Assembly (NCBI GenBank): GCA_023461495.1 | Contig: JAEYLA010000042.1 | Location: forward strand, 1-18,225 | Reading direction: 5' to 3' | Origin: Bacillota bacterium | GTDB taxonomy: Bacteria; Bacillota; Clostridia; Christensenellales; CAG-138 | Length of the DNA: 18,225 nt | Shown here: piece by piece, positions 1 through 6,890 of the stretch | Layout of the letters: every line of letters starts with the position of its first letter | How positions within the stretch are numbered: position 1 is the first letter of the stretch | The notes under the pieces: model-generated | The model's database searches: none | The model's input: only the letters and a program-made list of their open reading frames with translations | What the model was told of the DNA's origin: nothing | Position numbers and translations under genes: made by a program

Positions 1-326
1 CTTCTTCTCTCCGGCATGCTCCTTCAGAATGTATGAATTGCGATTTCACAAACCTCAGCTTCACATCACATACTCCATTTGAGCGAGTGCGGATTGGGAG
101 CGTTAAGCGAAGCCAGTCAGAGAGAGCAAACCGGGGAAATTATCCGTATGCATAGATTTGCACTGCTGGTTTATAAAAAACCAAAAATAGCCGTATCAGG
201 CGCATTTAGCCTGGTTTTTTTTATGCAATCTTGTAGAATATATGGCCAGATGATACGATTGGGATGCATTGGAGCGCGCGCTTTTTTGCGGCCCGACAAA
301 AGAATACATATTATGGGGGAAGTAAA
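1..326 (+). other. Upstream leader region without a convincing gene
   Basis: This stretch precedes the aldehyde dehydrogenase gene. Open frames cross it, but none has a good ribosome site or a recognisable product. The only clear structure is the hairpin followed by eight T at 197-222. A weak minus-10-like TAGAAT lies at 234-239 without a good minus-35. I could not match the segment at 80-170 to any riboswitch or T-box consensus I know. It is either the 3' untranslated end of an upstream unit or the 5' leader of the catabolic operon. Confidence 0.4.
197..222 (+). terminator. Intrinsic terminator or leader attenuator
   Basis: The stem is CAGGC (197-201) and GCCTG (209-213) with a 7-nt loop, followed by G and eight consecutive T (215-222). 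An alternative longer pairing is possible between the A-rich stretch at 173-183 and the T-rich arm at 212-224, and it would compete with the short stem. The element lies 105 nt before the dehydrogenase start. It either ends an upstream transcript or conditions read-through into the operon; the sequence does not decide. Confidence 0.5.
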
Positions 327-1697
327 ATGGATAGCACCGAATTTGTCAAAGAACTCGTGCAGAAGGCAAGGATCGCACAGGCCGAATATGAAAAATTTGG
401 TCAGGAACAGGTGGACGCCGTAGTCCGCACGATGGCGAAGGTGATATTTGACAACGCGCAGCCGCTGGCTCGGATGGCGGTGGATGAGACACGTATGGGC
501 GTCTACGAAGACAAGGTCAGCAAGAATATGGGAAAGGCTCGCATACTCTGGAGTCAGCTTAAGGGTAAAAAAAGCGTGGGTGTTATACGCGAGCTGCGCG
601 AAGAAGGCCTTGCAGAAATTGCCAAACCCATGGGCGTGGTCGGCGCAGTGACGCCCACCACCAACCCAATCGTCACGCCCATGTGCAACGCTATGTTTGC
701 GCTCAAAGGTAGAAACGCGATTATCATATGCCCGCACCCGCGTTCCAAAAAATGCTCGTCAGAAGCGGTTCGTCTGATGAAAGAGGCCATCGCGCCACTG
801 GGCGTGCCCGCAGACCTGATACAGATAATCGAAGAGCCGACCGTAGAACTTTCGGGCCAGGTGATGAAGCAGTGCGACGTGTGCATCGCGACCGGCGGTA
901 TGCCCATGGTGCGTGCCGCTTATTCCTCGGGCAAGCCCGCATTCGGCGTGGGTGCAGGCAACGTGCAGTGCATCATGGGCGAGGACGCGGATATTGACAA
1001 GGCCGTGCCTATGATCATTGAGGGCCGTTGCTTTGACAACGGTATCATCTGCTCAGCCGAGCAGACCGCCATACTCCCCGCCGCACTCTACGAGAAGGCA
1101 ATCGCCGCGTTCGTGCGCAATGGTGCCTACTATGTAAGTAGCACCGAGGAAATAGACCGCCTGCGCGAGACGATGTTCCCCGACGGCGTGATGAACAAGG
1201 ACTTGGTGGGCCAATCAGCCGGTCGGGTGGCTCAGGCAGCGGGCCTTGTCGTACCCGAGAGCATTCGCGTGCTGATCGTCAAGACTCCGGCCTACGGCGC
1301 GGCCGACTTATTCTCCAAGGAAAAGATGTGCCCCGTCATCTCGGCCTATGCTTACACGAGCTGGGAAGATGCGGTAGCAATCGCCAACGCCAACCTGCAG
1401 GTGGAGGGGCGGGGCCACTCGGTGTGCATCCACTCTAACGATAAGGAAAAGATCGAATATGCGGCCAAGATACTGCCCGTTTCCCGTTTCTTGATCAATC
1501 AGGTCTGTGCCACCAATAACGGCGGCTCCTTCTTTAACAGCCTCTCTGCCACCACGACGCTGGGCTGCGGCAGTTGGGGCAACAACTCTATCAGCGAAAA
1601 CCTGAGTTGGAAGCACCTGTTCAACGTCAGCCGCATCGCCTATGTCCGCCCCGGGAGCACCAAGCCTTCCGACGAGGAGATTTGGAGCGAAACATGA
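327..1697 (+). CDS. CoA-acylating aldehyde dehydrogenase (SauS/AdhE-N/EutE type)
   Basis: The 456-residue protein belongs to the aldehyde dehydrogenases that convert an aldehyde, CoA and NAD(P)+ to an acyl-CoA. Visible hallmarks are the TPTTNPIVTP block at about 109-118, the glycine-rich GVGAGNV at 207-213, the catalytic cysteine Cys242 in NGIICSAEQ, and a C-terminal SWGNNSISENLSWKHL block at 416-431 typical of AdhE/EutE/SauS relatives. No iron alcohol dehydrogenase domain follows, so this is the stand-alone form. The ATG at 327 is chosen because GGGGGAAG lies just upstream; an in-frame ATG at 264 lacks such a site. The stop overlaps the next start (ATGA), so it is translationally coupled to the acyl-CoA ligase genes, which suggests the product thioester is used to make ATP. 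The substrate is unknown; sulfoacetaldehyde, glycolaldehyde, lactaldehyde, succinic or malic semialdehyde are all possible. Confidence 0.93.
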   Translation: MDSTEFVKELVQKARIAQAEYEKFGQEQVDAVVRTMAKVIFDNAQPLARMAVDETRMGVYEDKVSKNMGKARILWSQLKGKKSVGVIRELREEGLAEIAKPMGVVGAVTPTTNPIVTPMCNAMFALKGRNAIIICPHPRSKKCSSEAVRLMKEAIAPLGVPADLIQIIEEPTVELSGQVMKQCDVCIATGGMPMVRAAYSSGKPAFGVGAGNVQCIMGEDADIDKAVPMIIEGRCFDNGIICSAEQTAILPAALYEKAIAAFVRNGAYYVSSTEEIDRLRETMFPDGVMNKDLVGQSAGRVAQAAGLVVPESIRVLIVKTPAYGAADLFSKEKMCPVISAYAYTSWEDAVAIANANLQVEGRGHSVCIHSNDKEKIEYAAKILPVSRFLINQVCATNNGGSFFNSLSATTTLGCGSWGNNSISENLSWKHLFNVSRIAYVRPGSTKPSDEEIWSET

Positions 1698-2845
1698 AGC
1701 TGCTTGAATATAAAGCCAAAGAGCTGTTTGAACAGTTCGATATCCCGGTTATGCGAGGTTGCGTCATAGACGACGCGAATAAAATGGACGCAACACTTGC
1801 AAAAGCAGCGTTATGCTACCCCGTCGTTGTGAAGGCACAGGTGCAGGTCGGCGGGCGCGGAAAGGCAGGCGGCATCCGATTCGCGGATACACCAGAGCAA
1901 GCACAGACGCACTGCCGTAGCTTGTTGCACAGCGAGCTGCTAGGTTGTCGTGTGGACCGACTGATGATTGTGGAGAAGGCGTCTCCACAGGCCGAATGGT
2001 ACCTCTCCATTATGCTGGACAGGCTCTCCAAACGTCCGATGATTATTTTTTCCGCAAGAGGGGGCGTGGATATTGAAACCGTCTCTCATGCCGAACCGGA
2101 CAAAATCATCAAAACGGAATTGGACCCGGTGATCGGCGTACAGGAGTATACGGCGCGTTATCTGCTTTCCAGGGCCGGTCTGGATGCTGCGTACCTCCTG
2201 CAGTTCTGTATGCTTCTCAAGAAACTGTATGCTTGCTTCTGCGAATATGATTGCTTACTGGCAGAGATTAATCCTCTTGCCGTTTCAGATGGGAATCTGA
2301 TTGCTTTGGATGGAAAAGTAGATATTGACGACAGCGCCCTCTACCGTCTGCCTGATATCCGGGTCTTCCGGGAGACATTGCAAGAGGATGCTCTTGTAAA
2401 AGAAGCGCGCGCTTTTCGCTTCCTGTACATTCCCGTAGGTACAGAGGGCAGCATCGCAGTAGCTTCCAACGGCTCTGGCATGTTAATGAGCTGCATAGAT
2501 TTGATCAGCCAAGAAAACATGCAGGTAAAGGCCGCTTTGGATCTTGGCGGCGGCGCGACAGCGGAACGCATCAAGGAGGCGCTTCGTATTCTTTTCGCTA
2601 CGCCGGGTGTGAAGGCGGTGTTGATTAACATATTCGGCGGCATCACCCGCTGTGACGAGGTGGCAGAGGGGATCCGTTTGGCTATGTGCGAATACGTTCA
2701 GGACAAGACCGTTATCGTCCGCATGGAGGGGACAAATAAAGAAAAGGGGCTGGAAATCGTACAGGCCATACAGGGGGATATTGTCTCCACACCCGGCCTC
2801 CGCGAAAGTGTCCGCGCCCTGGCAGAAAGAAGGAGCATGCTGTGA
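1694..2845 (+). CDS. SucC-like beta subunit of a nucleotide-dependent acyl-CoA ligase
   Basis: At 383 residues this matches the usual length of succinyl-CoA synthetase beta subunits (ATP-grasp domain followed by a CoA-ligase domain). Visible family motifs are KAQVQVGGRGKAGG (47-60, nucleotide-binding loop), EINPLAV (191-197) and IALDGKVDIDD (203-213, metal region), and NIFGGITRCDEVAEG (312-326). The stretch following SNGSGMLMSCIDLI departs from the usual GGxPANFLD pattern (here QENMQVKAALD, 273-283), suggesting a substrate other than succinate. It starts at ATG 1694, overlapping the dehydrogenase stop by 4 nt, and overlaps the alpha subunit start by 4 nt. Related enzymes include malate-CoA ligase (MtkA) and sulfoacetate-CoA ligase subunits; which acid is used cannot be read from the sequence. 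In this setting it most likely runs in the ATP-forming direction. Confidence 0.9.
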   Translation: MKLLEYKAKELFEQFDIPVMRGCVIDDANKMDATLAKAALCYPVVVKAQVQVGGRGKAGGIRFADTPEQAQTHCRSLLHSELLGCRVDRLMIVEKASPQAEWYLSIMLDRLSKRPMIIFSARGGVDIETVSHAEPDKIIKTELDPVIGVQEYTARYLLSRAGLDAAYLLQFCMLLKKLYACFCEYDCLLAEINPLAVSDGNLIALDGKVDIDDSALYRLPDIRVFRETLQEDALVKEARAFRFLYIPVGTEGSIAVASNGSGMLMSCIDLISQENMQVKAALDLGGGATAERIKEALRILFATPGVKAVLINIFGGITRCDEVAEGIRLAMCEYVQDKTVIVRMEGTNKEKGLEIVQAIQGDIVSTPGLRESVRALAERRSML

Positions 2846-3726
2846 GTATACTCATTGACCAGAATACGAAGCTAATCGTACAGGGTATTACGGGCCGGGA
2901 GGGCACCTTCCACACCGAGCAGATGCTTGCGTACGGTACAAACATTGTCGCAGGTGTAACGCCCGGCAAGGGCGGCATCCATGTGCTGGGGATACCGGTG
3001 TTCAATACCGTACGAGAGGCGGTGGAGGCAACTGGCGCCAATACTTCGGTGCTTTTTGTCCCGGCAGCCGCCGTAAAGCCGTCAGTGATAGAGGCGCTTG
3101 AAGCGGGGCTCAAGCTTGTGCTCACCATTGCCGAGCATGTCCCCGTCCACGACATGATGGAATGTTATCACATGGCGCGGCGAATGAATGCGCGTCTGTT
3201 CGGCCCCAACTCCTTTGGCATAATCTCACCAGGCAAATGCAAGGCGGGGTTTATGGCACACAATATATTCTTGCCCGGCAGCGTCGGCGTAATGAGCCGA
3301 AGTGCCACCAACTGCTATGAGACGGTATTTATGCTTTCGAATGCGGGAATCGGTCAGAGCACCTGCGTAGGCAACGGTGGGGATATGATCCCCGGCTCCG
3401 CTTTTGTGGACGTGCTTCCAGATTTTGAGGCCGACCCCGAAACCAAGGCGATTATCATCATTGGCGAGATTGGTGGAAACGAAGAGGAGTTGGCAGCAGA
3501 ATATATCCGCACGAACGTGAGCAAGCCGGTTGTGGCGCTCATCGCAGGCAAGAATGCTCCCAAGGGCAGAAGCATGGGCCATGCGGGCGCCATCGTCGCG
3601 ACCGATGGTACGGGCAGCGCCCAGCACAAGGAAGCGGCGTTGCGCACCGCGGGTGTGGAGATTGCGGAGAGCACGCAGCATATAGTGGAAATTATGCAGC
3701 GGCTCCATGGCGAAGGCCGCCTGTAA
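2842..3726 (+). CDS. SucD-like alpha subunit of a nucleotide-dependent acyl-CoA ligase
   Basis: This 294-residue protein is the partner of the preceding gene. The Rossmann CoA-binding part is at the N-terminus (VQGITGREGTFHTEQML, 13-29). GPNSFGIISPGKCKAGF (121-137) and SRSATNCYE (152-160) follow, then QSTCVGNGGDMIPGS (172-186), and the phosphohistidine is His247 in GHAGAIVATDGTGS. All catalytic hallmarks of the family are intact. Ordinary succinyl-CoA synthetase has GPNCPG and SRSGTLTYE at the two earlier positions, so the substrate-side loops differ. The start is GTG 2842, overlapping the SucC-like stop, with AGGAG at 2831-2835. The pair would convert acyl-CoA, ADP (or GDP) and phosphate to acid, CoA and ATP (GTP). 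It could be a malate, sulfoacetate, glycolate or similar ligase; I prefer not to call it a TCA enzyme. Confidence 0.9.
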   Translation: MSILIDQNTKLIVQGITGREGTFHTEQMLAYGTNIVAGVTPGKGGIHVLGIPVFNTVREAVEATGANTSVLFVPAAAVKPSVIEALEAGLKLVLTIAEHVPVHDMMECYHMARRMNARLFGPNSFGIISPGKCKAGFMAHNIFLPGSVGVMSRSATNCYETVFMLSNAGIGQSTCVGNGGDMIPGSAFVDVLPDFEADPETKAIIIIGEIGGNEEELAAEYIRTNVSKPVVALIAGKNAPKGRSMGHAGAIVATDGTGSAQHKEAALRTAGVEIAESTQHIVEIMQRLHGEGRL

Positions 3727-4185
3727 GCCAACGGAAACCAACATGAAAGTTGCGTTCAGGAATAGTGATCCCGTAGATATCAACAATCAAAAGCATATCC
3801 CCTTGAAGGCTCTCTGTGCGGGAAATCTGGTTCAATGCCAGTTTGCTAAAGTGATTCCAAGGAAAACCCGGTGCGAATATAGAGATGCGGCTAATGGAGT
3901 TAGCCCTTGGAAATTTGGGAACAACAGTACTTTTTTACGCAGGAGAGGCTTAACGTTGCCGGTACGGCGCGAAGCGGAAAGCTCTGAAATTGCCTACTGC
4001 CATGAACGAAAGCACTGACGAGGATATGCTGGACTTTCTTATAAAATCTCCCAGTCATGCGAAGCGCGGAGTTGGTTAGCTGCGCGGCCGGATAAGTGCA
4101 CGCAAAATGGGGGGCCTTGCCATCTTTCCTCTATTTTACCCGGGGGCTTTGACATATGATGCGCAGCTTTTAGGGAGGATCATAC
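3727..4185 (+). other. Long intergenic gap inside the catabolic gene run
   Basis: This gap of about 460 bp interrupts an otherwise tightly packed set of genes. No terminator with a T tract is visible. A weak promoter-like pair (CTGACG 4015-4020, 18-nt spacer, TTATAA 4039-4044) could give the racemase and malic enzyme genes their own transcription. A frame at 3743-4018 without stops is described separately as a possible gene remnant. A strong ribosome site AGGGAGG (4172-4178) precedes the next gene. Confidence 0.5.
3743..4018 (+). pseudogene. Possible decayed SAF-domain (UxaA/SuyA small-subunit-like) gene
   Basis: An ATG-initiated frame of 91 codons has odd composition and no good ribosome site. 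By eye, its middle (IPRKTRCEYRDAANG then PWKFGNN) lines up loosely with the SAF module at the N-terminus of altronate dehydratase-family proteins, whose pattern is roughly DxxxGHKxALxDIxxGxxVIKYG. The frame loses resemblance soon after that point; a neighbouring frame there reads YAGEA before a stop, as a frameshift would produce. SAF-only small proteins include SuyA, the small subunit of sulfolactate sulfo-lyase. The resemblance is weak and the stretch may simply be non-coding. Confidence 0.2.
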
Positions 4186-5436
4186 GTGGAGATAGAACTT
4201 GGCTTTGGTTTTGGAACACAAAAGTTAATAGTGCCGGACAAAAATCTTCTAGGCGTACTCACGCCCAATGCAGTGGAACAAAACTCCACTGGCGACAATG
4301 AAGTGATACGTGCGTTACAGGAGCCCATCGGATCACCGCGCCTTAGAGACATCGTAAAGCCCGGCGAAAAAATAGCGGTGATTTCCAGTGATATCACGCG
4401 CCCAATGCCTACGTACGGCGTTATGCCCGCGCTGCTCGACGAACTTTATGCGGCAGGAATCCCCAAAGAGGATATTACATTGGTTTTTGCACTGGGAAGC
4501 CATCGCCCTCACACCAGCGGGGAACGCAAAAAGCTGGCGGGTGAACAGGCGTTTCGTGAAATATGCTGTGTGGATGGTGACCCGGCAGACTGTGTGCATA
4601 TGGGAGTGACCTCCCGCGGCACCCCAGTCGATATTGTGCGCATTGTTGCAGAAGCGGACAGGCGCATCTGCCTGGGAAACATAGAATACCACTATTTTGC
4701 AGGGTATTCCGGCGGTGCCAAGGCCATCATGCCAGGGTGTTCCACCCGTGCCGCAATACAGGCCAATCACAGCCTTATGGTGCAAGATGCGGCCTGCGCG
4801 GGGCGTATGTCCGGCAACCCTGTGCGCGAGGACATTGAAGAGGCTACGTCCATAGTAGGCGTAGACTTCATATTAAATGTGGTTTTGGATGAGCATAAGC
4901 AGATTGTGAAGGCTGTGGCTGGCGACGTCATAGCTGCACATCGGGCTGGCTGTCGATACCTGGATAAGCTGTACGCTGTAGAAATACACGAGCGAGCGGA
5001 TATTGTGGTAGTTTCCCAGGGCGGCGCTCCCAAAGACATAAACCTGTATCAAACGCAAAAAGCCCTAGACAATGCCAAGCATGCCGTAAAAAAAGGCGGG
5101 CAAATTATACTGGTTGGATCCTGTAAGGAGGGCCTGGGTGAAACCGTGTTCGAGAAATGGATGGCAGGCTCGCCGTCGCCTGGAAGCATGATAGAACGCA
5201 TTGCATGTGATTTTCAACTGGGTGGACACAAGGCGGCGGCTATTGCAATGGTGTTGCAAAACGCGAAAATACGCCTAGTAAGCGAGATGGACGAGGCGTT
5301 TGTCAAGCATATATTCCTTATCCCCCACTCCTCGGTTCAGGATGCATTCAATACTGCATTTGCCGAGCTCAATGGCAATGCAACGGTGCTCGTGCTGCCA
5401 TATGGCGGGTCCACATTGCCAAAACTGAAAAATTAA
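4186..5436 (+). CDS. larA: LarA-family nickel-pincer 2-hydroxyacid racemase/epimerase
   Basis: This 416-residue protein belongs to the LarA (lactate racemase, DUF2088) family, which uses a nickel-pincer nucleotide to invert 2-hydroxyacids by hydride transfer. The residues known from Lactiplantibacillus LarA all have counterparts at matching spacing. These are Asp69 and Arg72 in SSDITRP, His106 in GSHRPHT, His169 and Lys179 in EYHYFAGYSGGAK (the lysine that carries the cofactor), His195, and Tyr288 and Lys292 in NLYQTQKAL. An active holo-enzyme is therefore expected, provided larB/C/E exist elsewhere in the genome. The start is GTG 4186, preceded by AGGGAGG. The malic enzyme gene begins 20 nt after its stop, pointing to malate or a related hydroxyacid as substrate; LarA relatives include malate racemases as well as lactate and sugar-acid enzymes. 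Confidence 0.9.
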   Translation: MEIELGFGFGTQKLIVPDKNLLGVLTPNAVEQNSTGDNEVIRALQEPIGSPRLRDIVKPGEKIAVISSDITRPMPTYGVMPALLDELYAAGIPKEDITLVFALGSHRPHTSGERKKLAGEQAFREICCVDGDPADCVHMGVTSRGTPVDIVRIVAEADRRICLGNIEYHYFAGYSGGAKAIMPGCSTRAAIQANHSLMVQDAACAGRMSGNPVREDIEEATSIVGVDFILNVVLDEHKQIVKAVAGDVIAAHRAGCRYLDKLYAVEIHERADIVVVSQGGAPKDINLYQTQKALDNAKHAVKKGGQIILVGSCKEGLGETVFEKWMAGSPSPGSMIERIACDFQLGGHKAAAIAMVLQNAKIRLVSEMDEAFVKHIFLIPHSSVQDAFNTAFAELNGNATVLVLPYGGSTLPKLKN

Positions 5437-5456
5437 AAATACTGGAGGTAAGACAG

Positions 5457-6629
5457 ATGGACTATGCACAAGAATCTTTGAAGCTGCACAAGGAATGGAA
5501 GGGGAAAATTGAGGTGATTGCCGCGGTTCCCGTAGCCACCAGAGAGGACCTTTCTCTGGCGTATACGCCGGGTGTGGCACAACCTTGCCTTGAAATCCAG
5601 AAAAATGTCGATATGAGCTACGAGCTTACGCGTCGCCATAACCTTTGCGCGGTTATTACTGATGGGAGCGCCGTACTTGGATTAGGTGATATTGGCCCCG
5701 AGGCAGGCATGCCCGTTATGGAGGGCAAATGCGTGCTGTTCAAGGCTTTTGGCGGCGTAGATGCGTTCCCTCTCTGCGTAAAGACGAAAGAGGTCGATGC
5801 ATTCGTAGATGCGGTAGCACTCATATCCGCCAGCTTTGGGGGCATCAATCTGGAAGATATTTCTGCGCCCCGCTGCTTTGAAATAGAACGCAAGCTCAAG
5901 GAACGGTGCGATATCCCCATATTTCATGACGATCAGCACGGCACAGCCATTGTTACGCTTGCTGGGTTGCTCAACGCCCTTAAGGTGGTGGGAAAGAAGA
6001 AAGAAGATGTGGATGTGGTTATCTCTGGTGCGGGTGCGGCAGCGGTAAGCGTCGCTAAACTTCTGCTTAACGCTGGATTTCAGTCCATCATCATGTGCGA
6101 CCGCAGCGGTGCCATCTACAAAGGACGTTCCGGCTTGAACTGGATTAAGGAGGAAATGGCTGAGCAGACCAACCATGGTAAAAAAACAGGAACGCTTGCG
6201 GATGTTCTTTGTGGCGCAGACGTGTTCATCGGCGTATCGGCGCCAGGTACCGTAACAACTGATATGGTAAAAACCATGACAAAGGACGCTATTGTATTCG
6301 CCTGTGCAAACCCCATTCCCGAGATATTTCCTGACGAGGCGATAGCAGGCGGCGCAGCGGTCATTGCCACCGGACGCAGCGATTTTCCCAATCAAATCAA
6401 TAACGTACTGGCCTTCCCTGGCGTGTTCCGCGGTACATTTGACGTACGCGCTTCCAACATTAATGAGGAAATGAAGATGGCTGCCGCTACGGCATTGGCT
6501 GCACTCATTTCCGATGCGGAACTGAATGCTGAAAATATCATCCCCAAGGCGTTCGACTCCCGTGTGGGAAAGATTGTTGCACAGGCAGTGGCAGAAGCTG
6601 CTAGGAAGAGCGGCGTCGCCAGGATATAA
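5457..6629 (+). CDS. NAD-type malic enzyme (malate dehydrogenase, decarboxylating)
   Basis: This 390-residue short bacterial malic enzyme converts L-malate to pyruvate, CO2 and NAD(P)H. Tyr36 in SLAYTPGVA and Lys91 in MEGK correspond to the catalytic pair of the family. Metal ligands are expected in INLEDISAPRCFEIE (130-144) and FHDDQHGTA (156-164). The nucleotide-binding GAGAAAVSVAK is at 191-201, and ANPIPEI and GRSDFPNQINN follow. It lacks the phosphotransacetylase-like extension of MaeB. CTGGAGG sits just upstream of ATG 5457 and the gene follows the LarA-family gene by 20 nt, so the two are almost surely co-transcribed. As the last gene of the run it would deliver pyruvate to central metabolism. 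NAD versus NADP preference cannot be told with certainty. Confidence 0.93.
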   Translation: MDYAQESLKLHKEWKGKIEVIAAVPVATREDLSLAYTPGVAQPCLEIQKNVDMSYELTRRHNLCAVITDGSAVLGLGDIGPEAGMPVMEGKCVLFKAFGGVDAFPLCVKTKEVDAFVDAVALISASFGGINLEDISAPRCFEIERKLKERCDIPIFHDDQHGTAIVTLAGLLNALKVVGKKKEDVDVVISGAGAAAVSVAKLLLNAGFQSIIMCDRSGAIYKGRSGLNWIKEEMAEQTNHGKKTGTLADVLCGADVFIGVSAPGTVTTDMVKTMTKDAIVFACANPIPEIFPDEAIAGGAAVIATGRSDFPNQINNVLAFPGVFRGTFDVRASNINEEMKMAAATALAALISDAELNAENIIPKAFDSRVGKIVAQAVAEAARKSGVARI

Positions 6630-6774
6630 TGGGCTGTCAAAGTCCAAATGCACCTCTAATTAAGACTGGCTTTGAGACTATGCTAAGGCTAAAAGGATTG
6701 TGCGCAAGGGGATTTTAAAAGTCCTGTACGCTGAATAGGTGCCCGTATTGTGTGCGCTTGTACGCATTATTGGA

Positions 6775-6810
6775 GAACCCGGATATCATGCATGCTTGAT
6801 ATCCGGGTTC
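6775..6810. repeat. Perfect 14-bp inverted repeat between convergent operons
   Basis: GAACCCGGATATCA (6775-6788) pairs perfectly with TGATATCCGGGTTC (6797-6810) around an 8-nt loop. Neither side has a long T tract (TATTATG on the + side), so it may be a weak terminator, or an RNA-stabilising hairpin at the 3' end of the malic enzyme transcript or of the opposing regulator transcript. Confidence 0.6.
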
Positions 6811-6826
6811 TATTATGAAACGCAGA

Positions 6827-6865
6827 AAGGCCCGGAATGCTTTTGCTTTCCGGGCCTTGTTTGTT
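6827..6865 (+). terminator. Intrinsic terminator of the malic enzyme operon
   Basis: AAGGCCCGGAA (6827-6837) pairs with TTCCGGGCCTT (6848-6858), an 11-bp GC-rich stem with a 10-nt loop, followed by GTTTGTTCT on the + strand. It sits just beyond the 3' end of the convergent regulator gene, so it closes the + operon. On the - strand it would sit about 30 nt after the regulator stop. Confidence 0.65.
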
Positions 6866-6890
6866 CTCCGTTGCGTAGACTTGCATGGGA

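Noticed and set aside
80..172. Riboswitch (cobalamin or T-box) ahead of the catabolic genes
   Set aside because: The expected conserved boxes are not present; only generic purine-rich stretches are seen.
264..326. Upstream in-frame ATG for the aldehyde dehydrogenase
   Set aside because: It would add 21 residues (HWSARFFAARQKN...) not expected for the family; ATG 327 has the better ribosome site.
79..423. Open + frame of 114 codons in the leader
   Set aside because: It overlaps the hairpin and the start of the dehydrogenase gene in another frame, has no ribosome site, and its product resembles nothing.
4149..4154. TTGACA as minus-35 of a promoter for the LarA-family gene
   Set aside because: The position 17 nt downstream is the ribosome site AGGGAGG, not a minus-10 box.
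5682..6653. Open - frame of 323 codons
   Set aside because: It is the antisense shadow of the malic enzyme, which has full family motifs.
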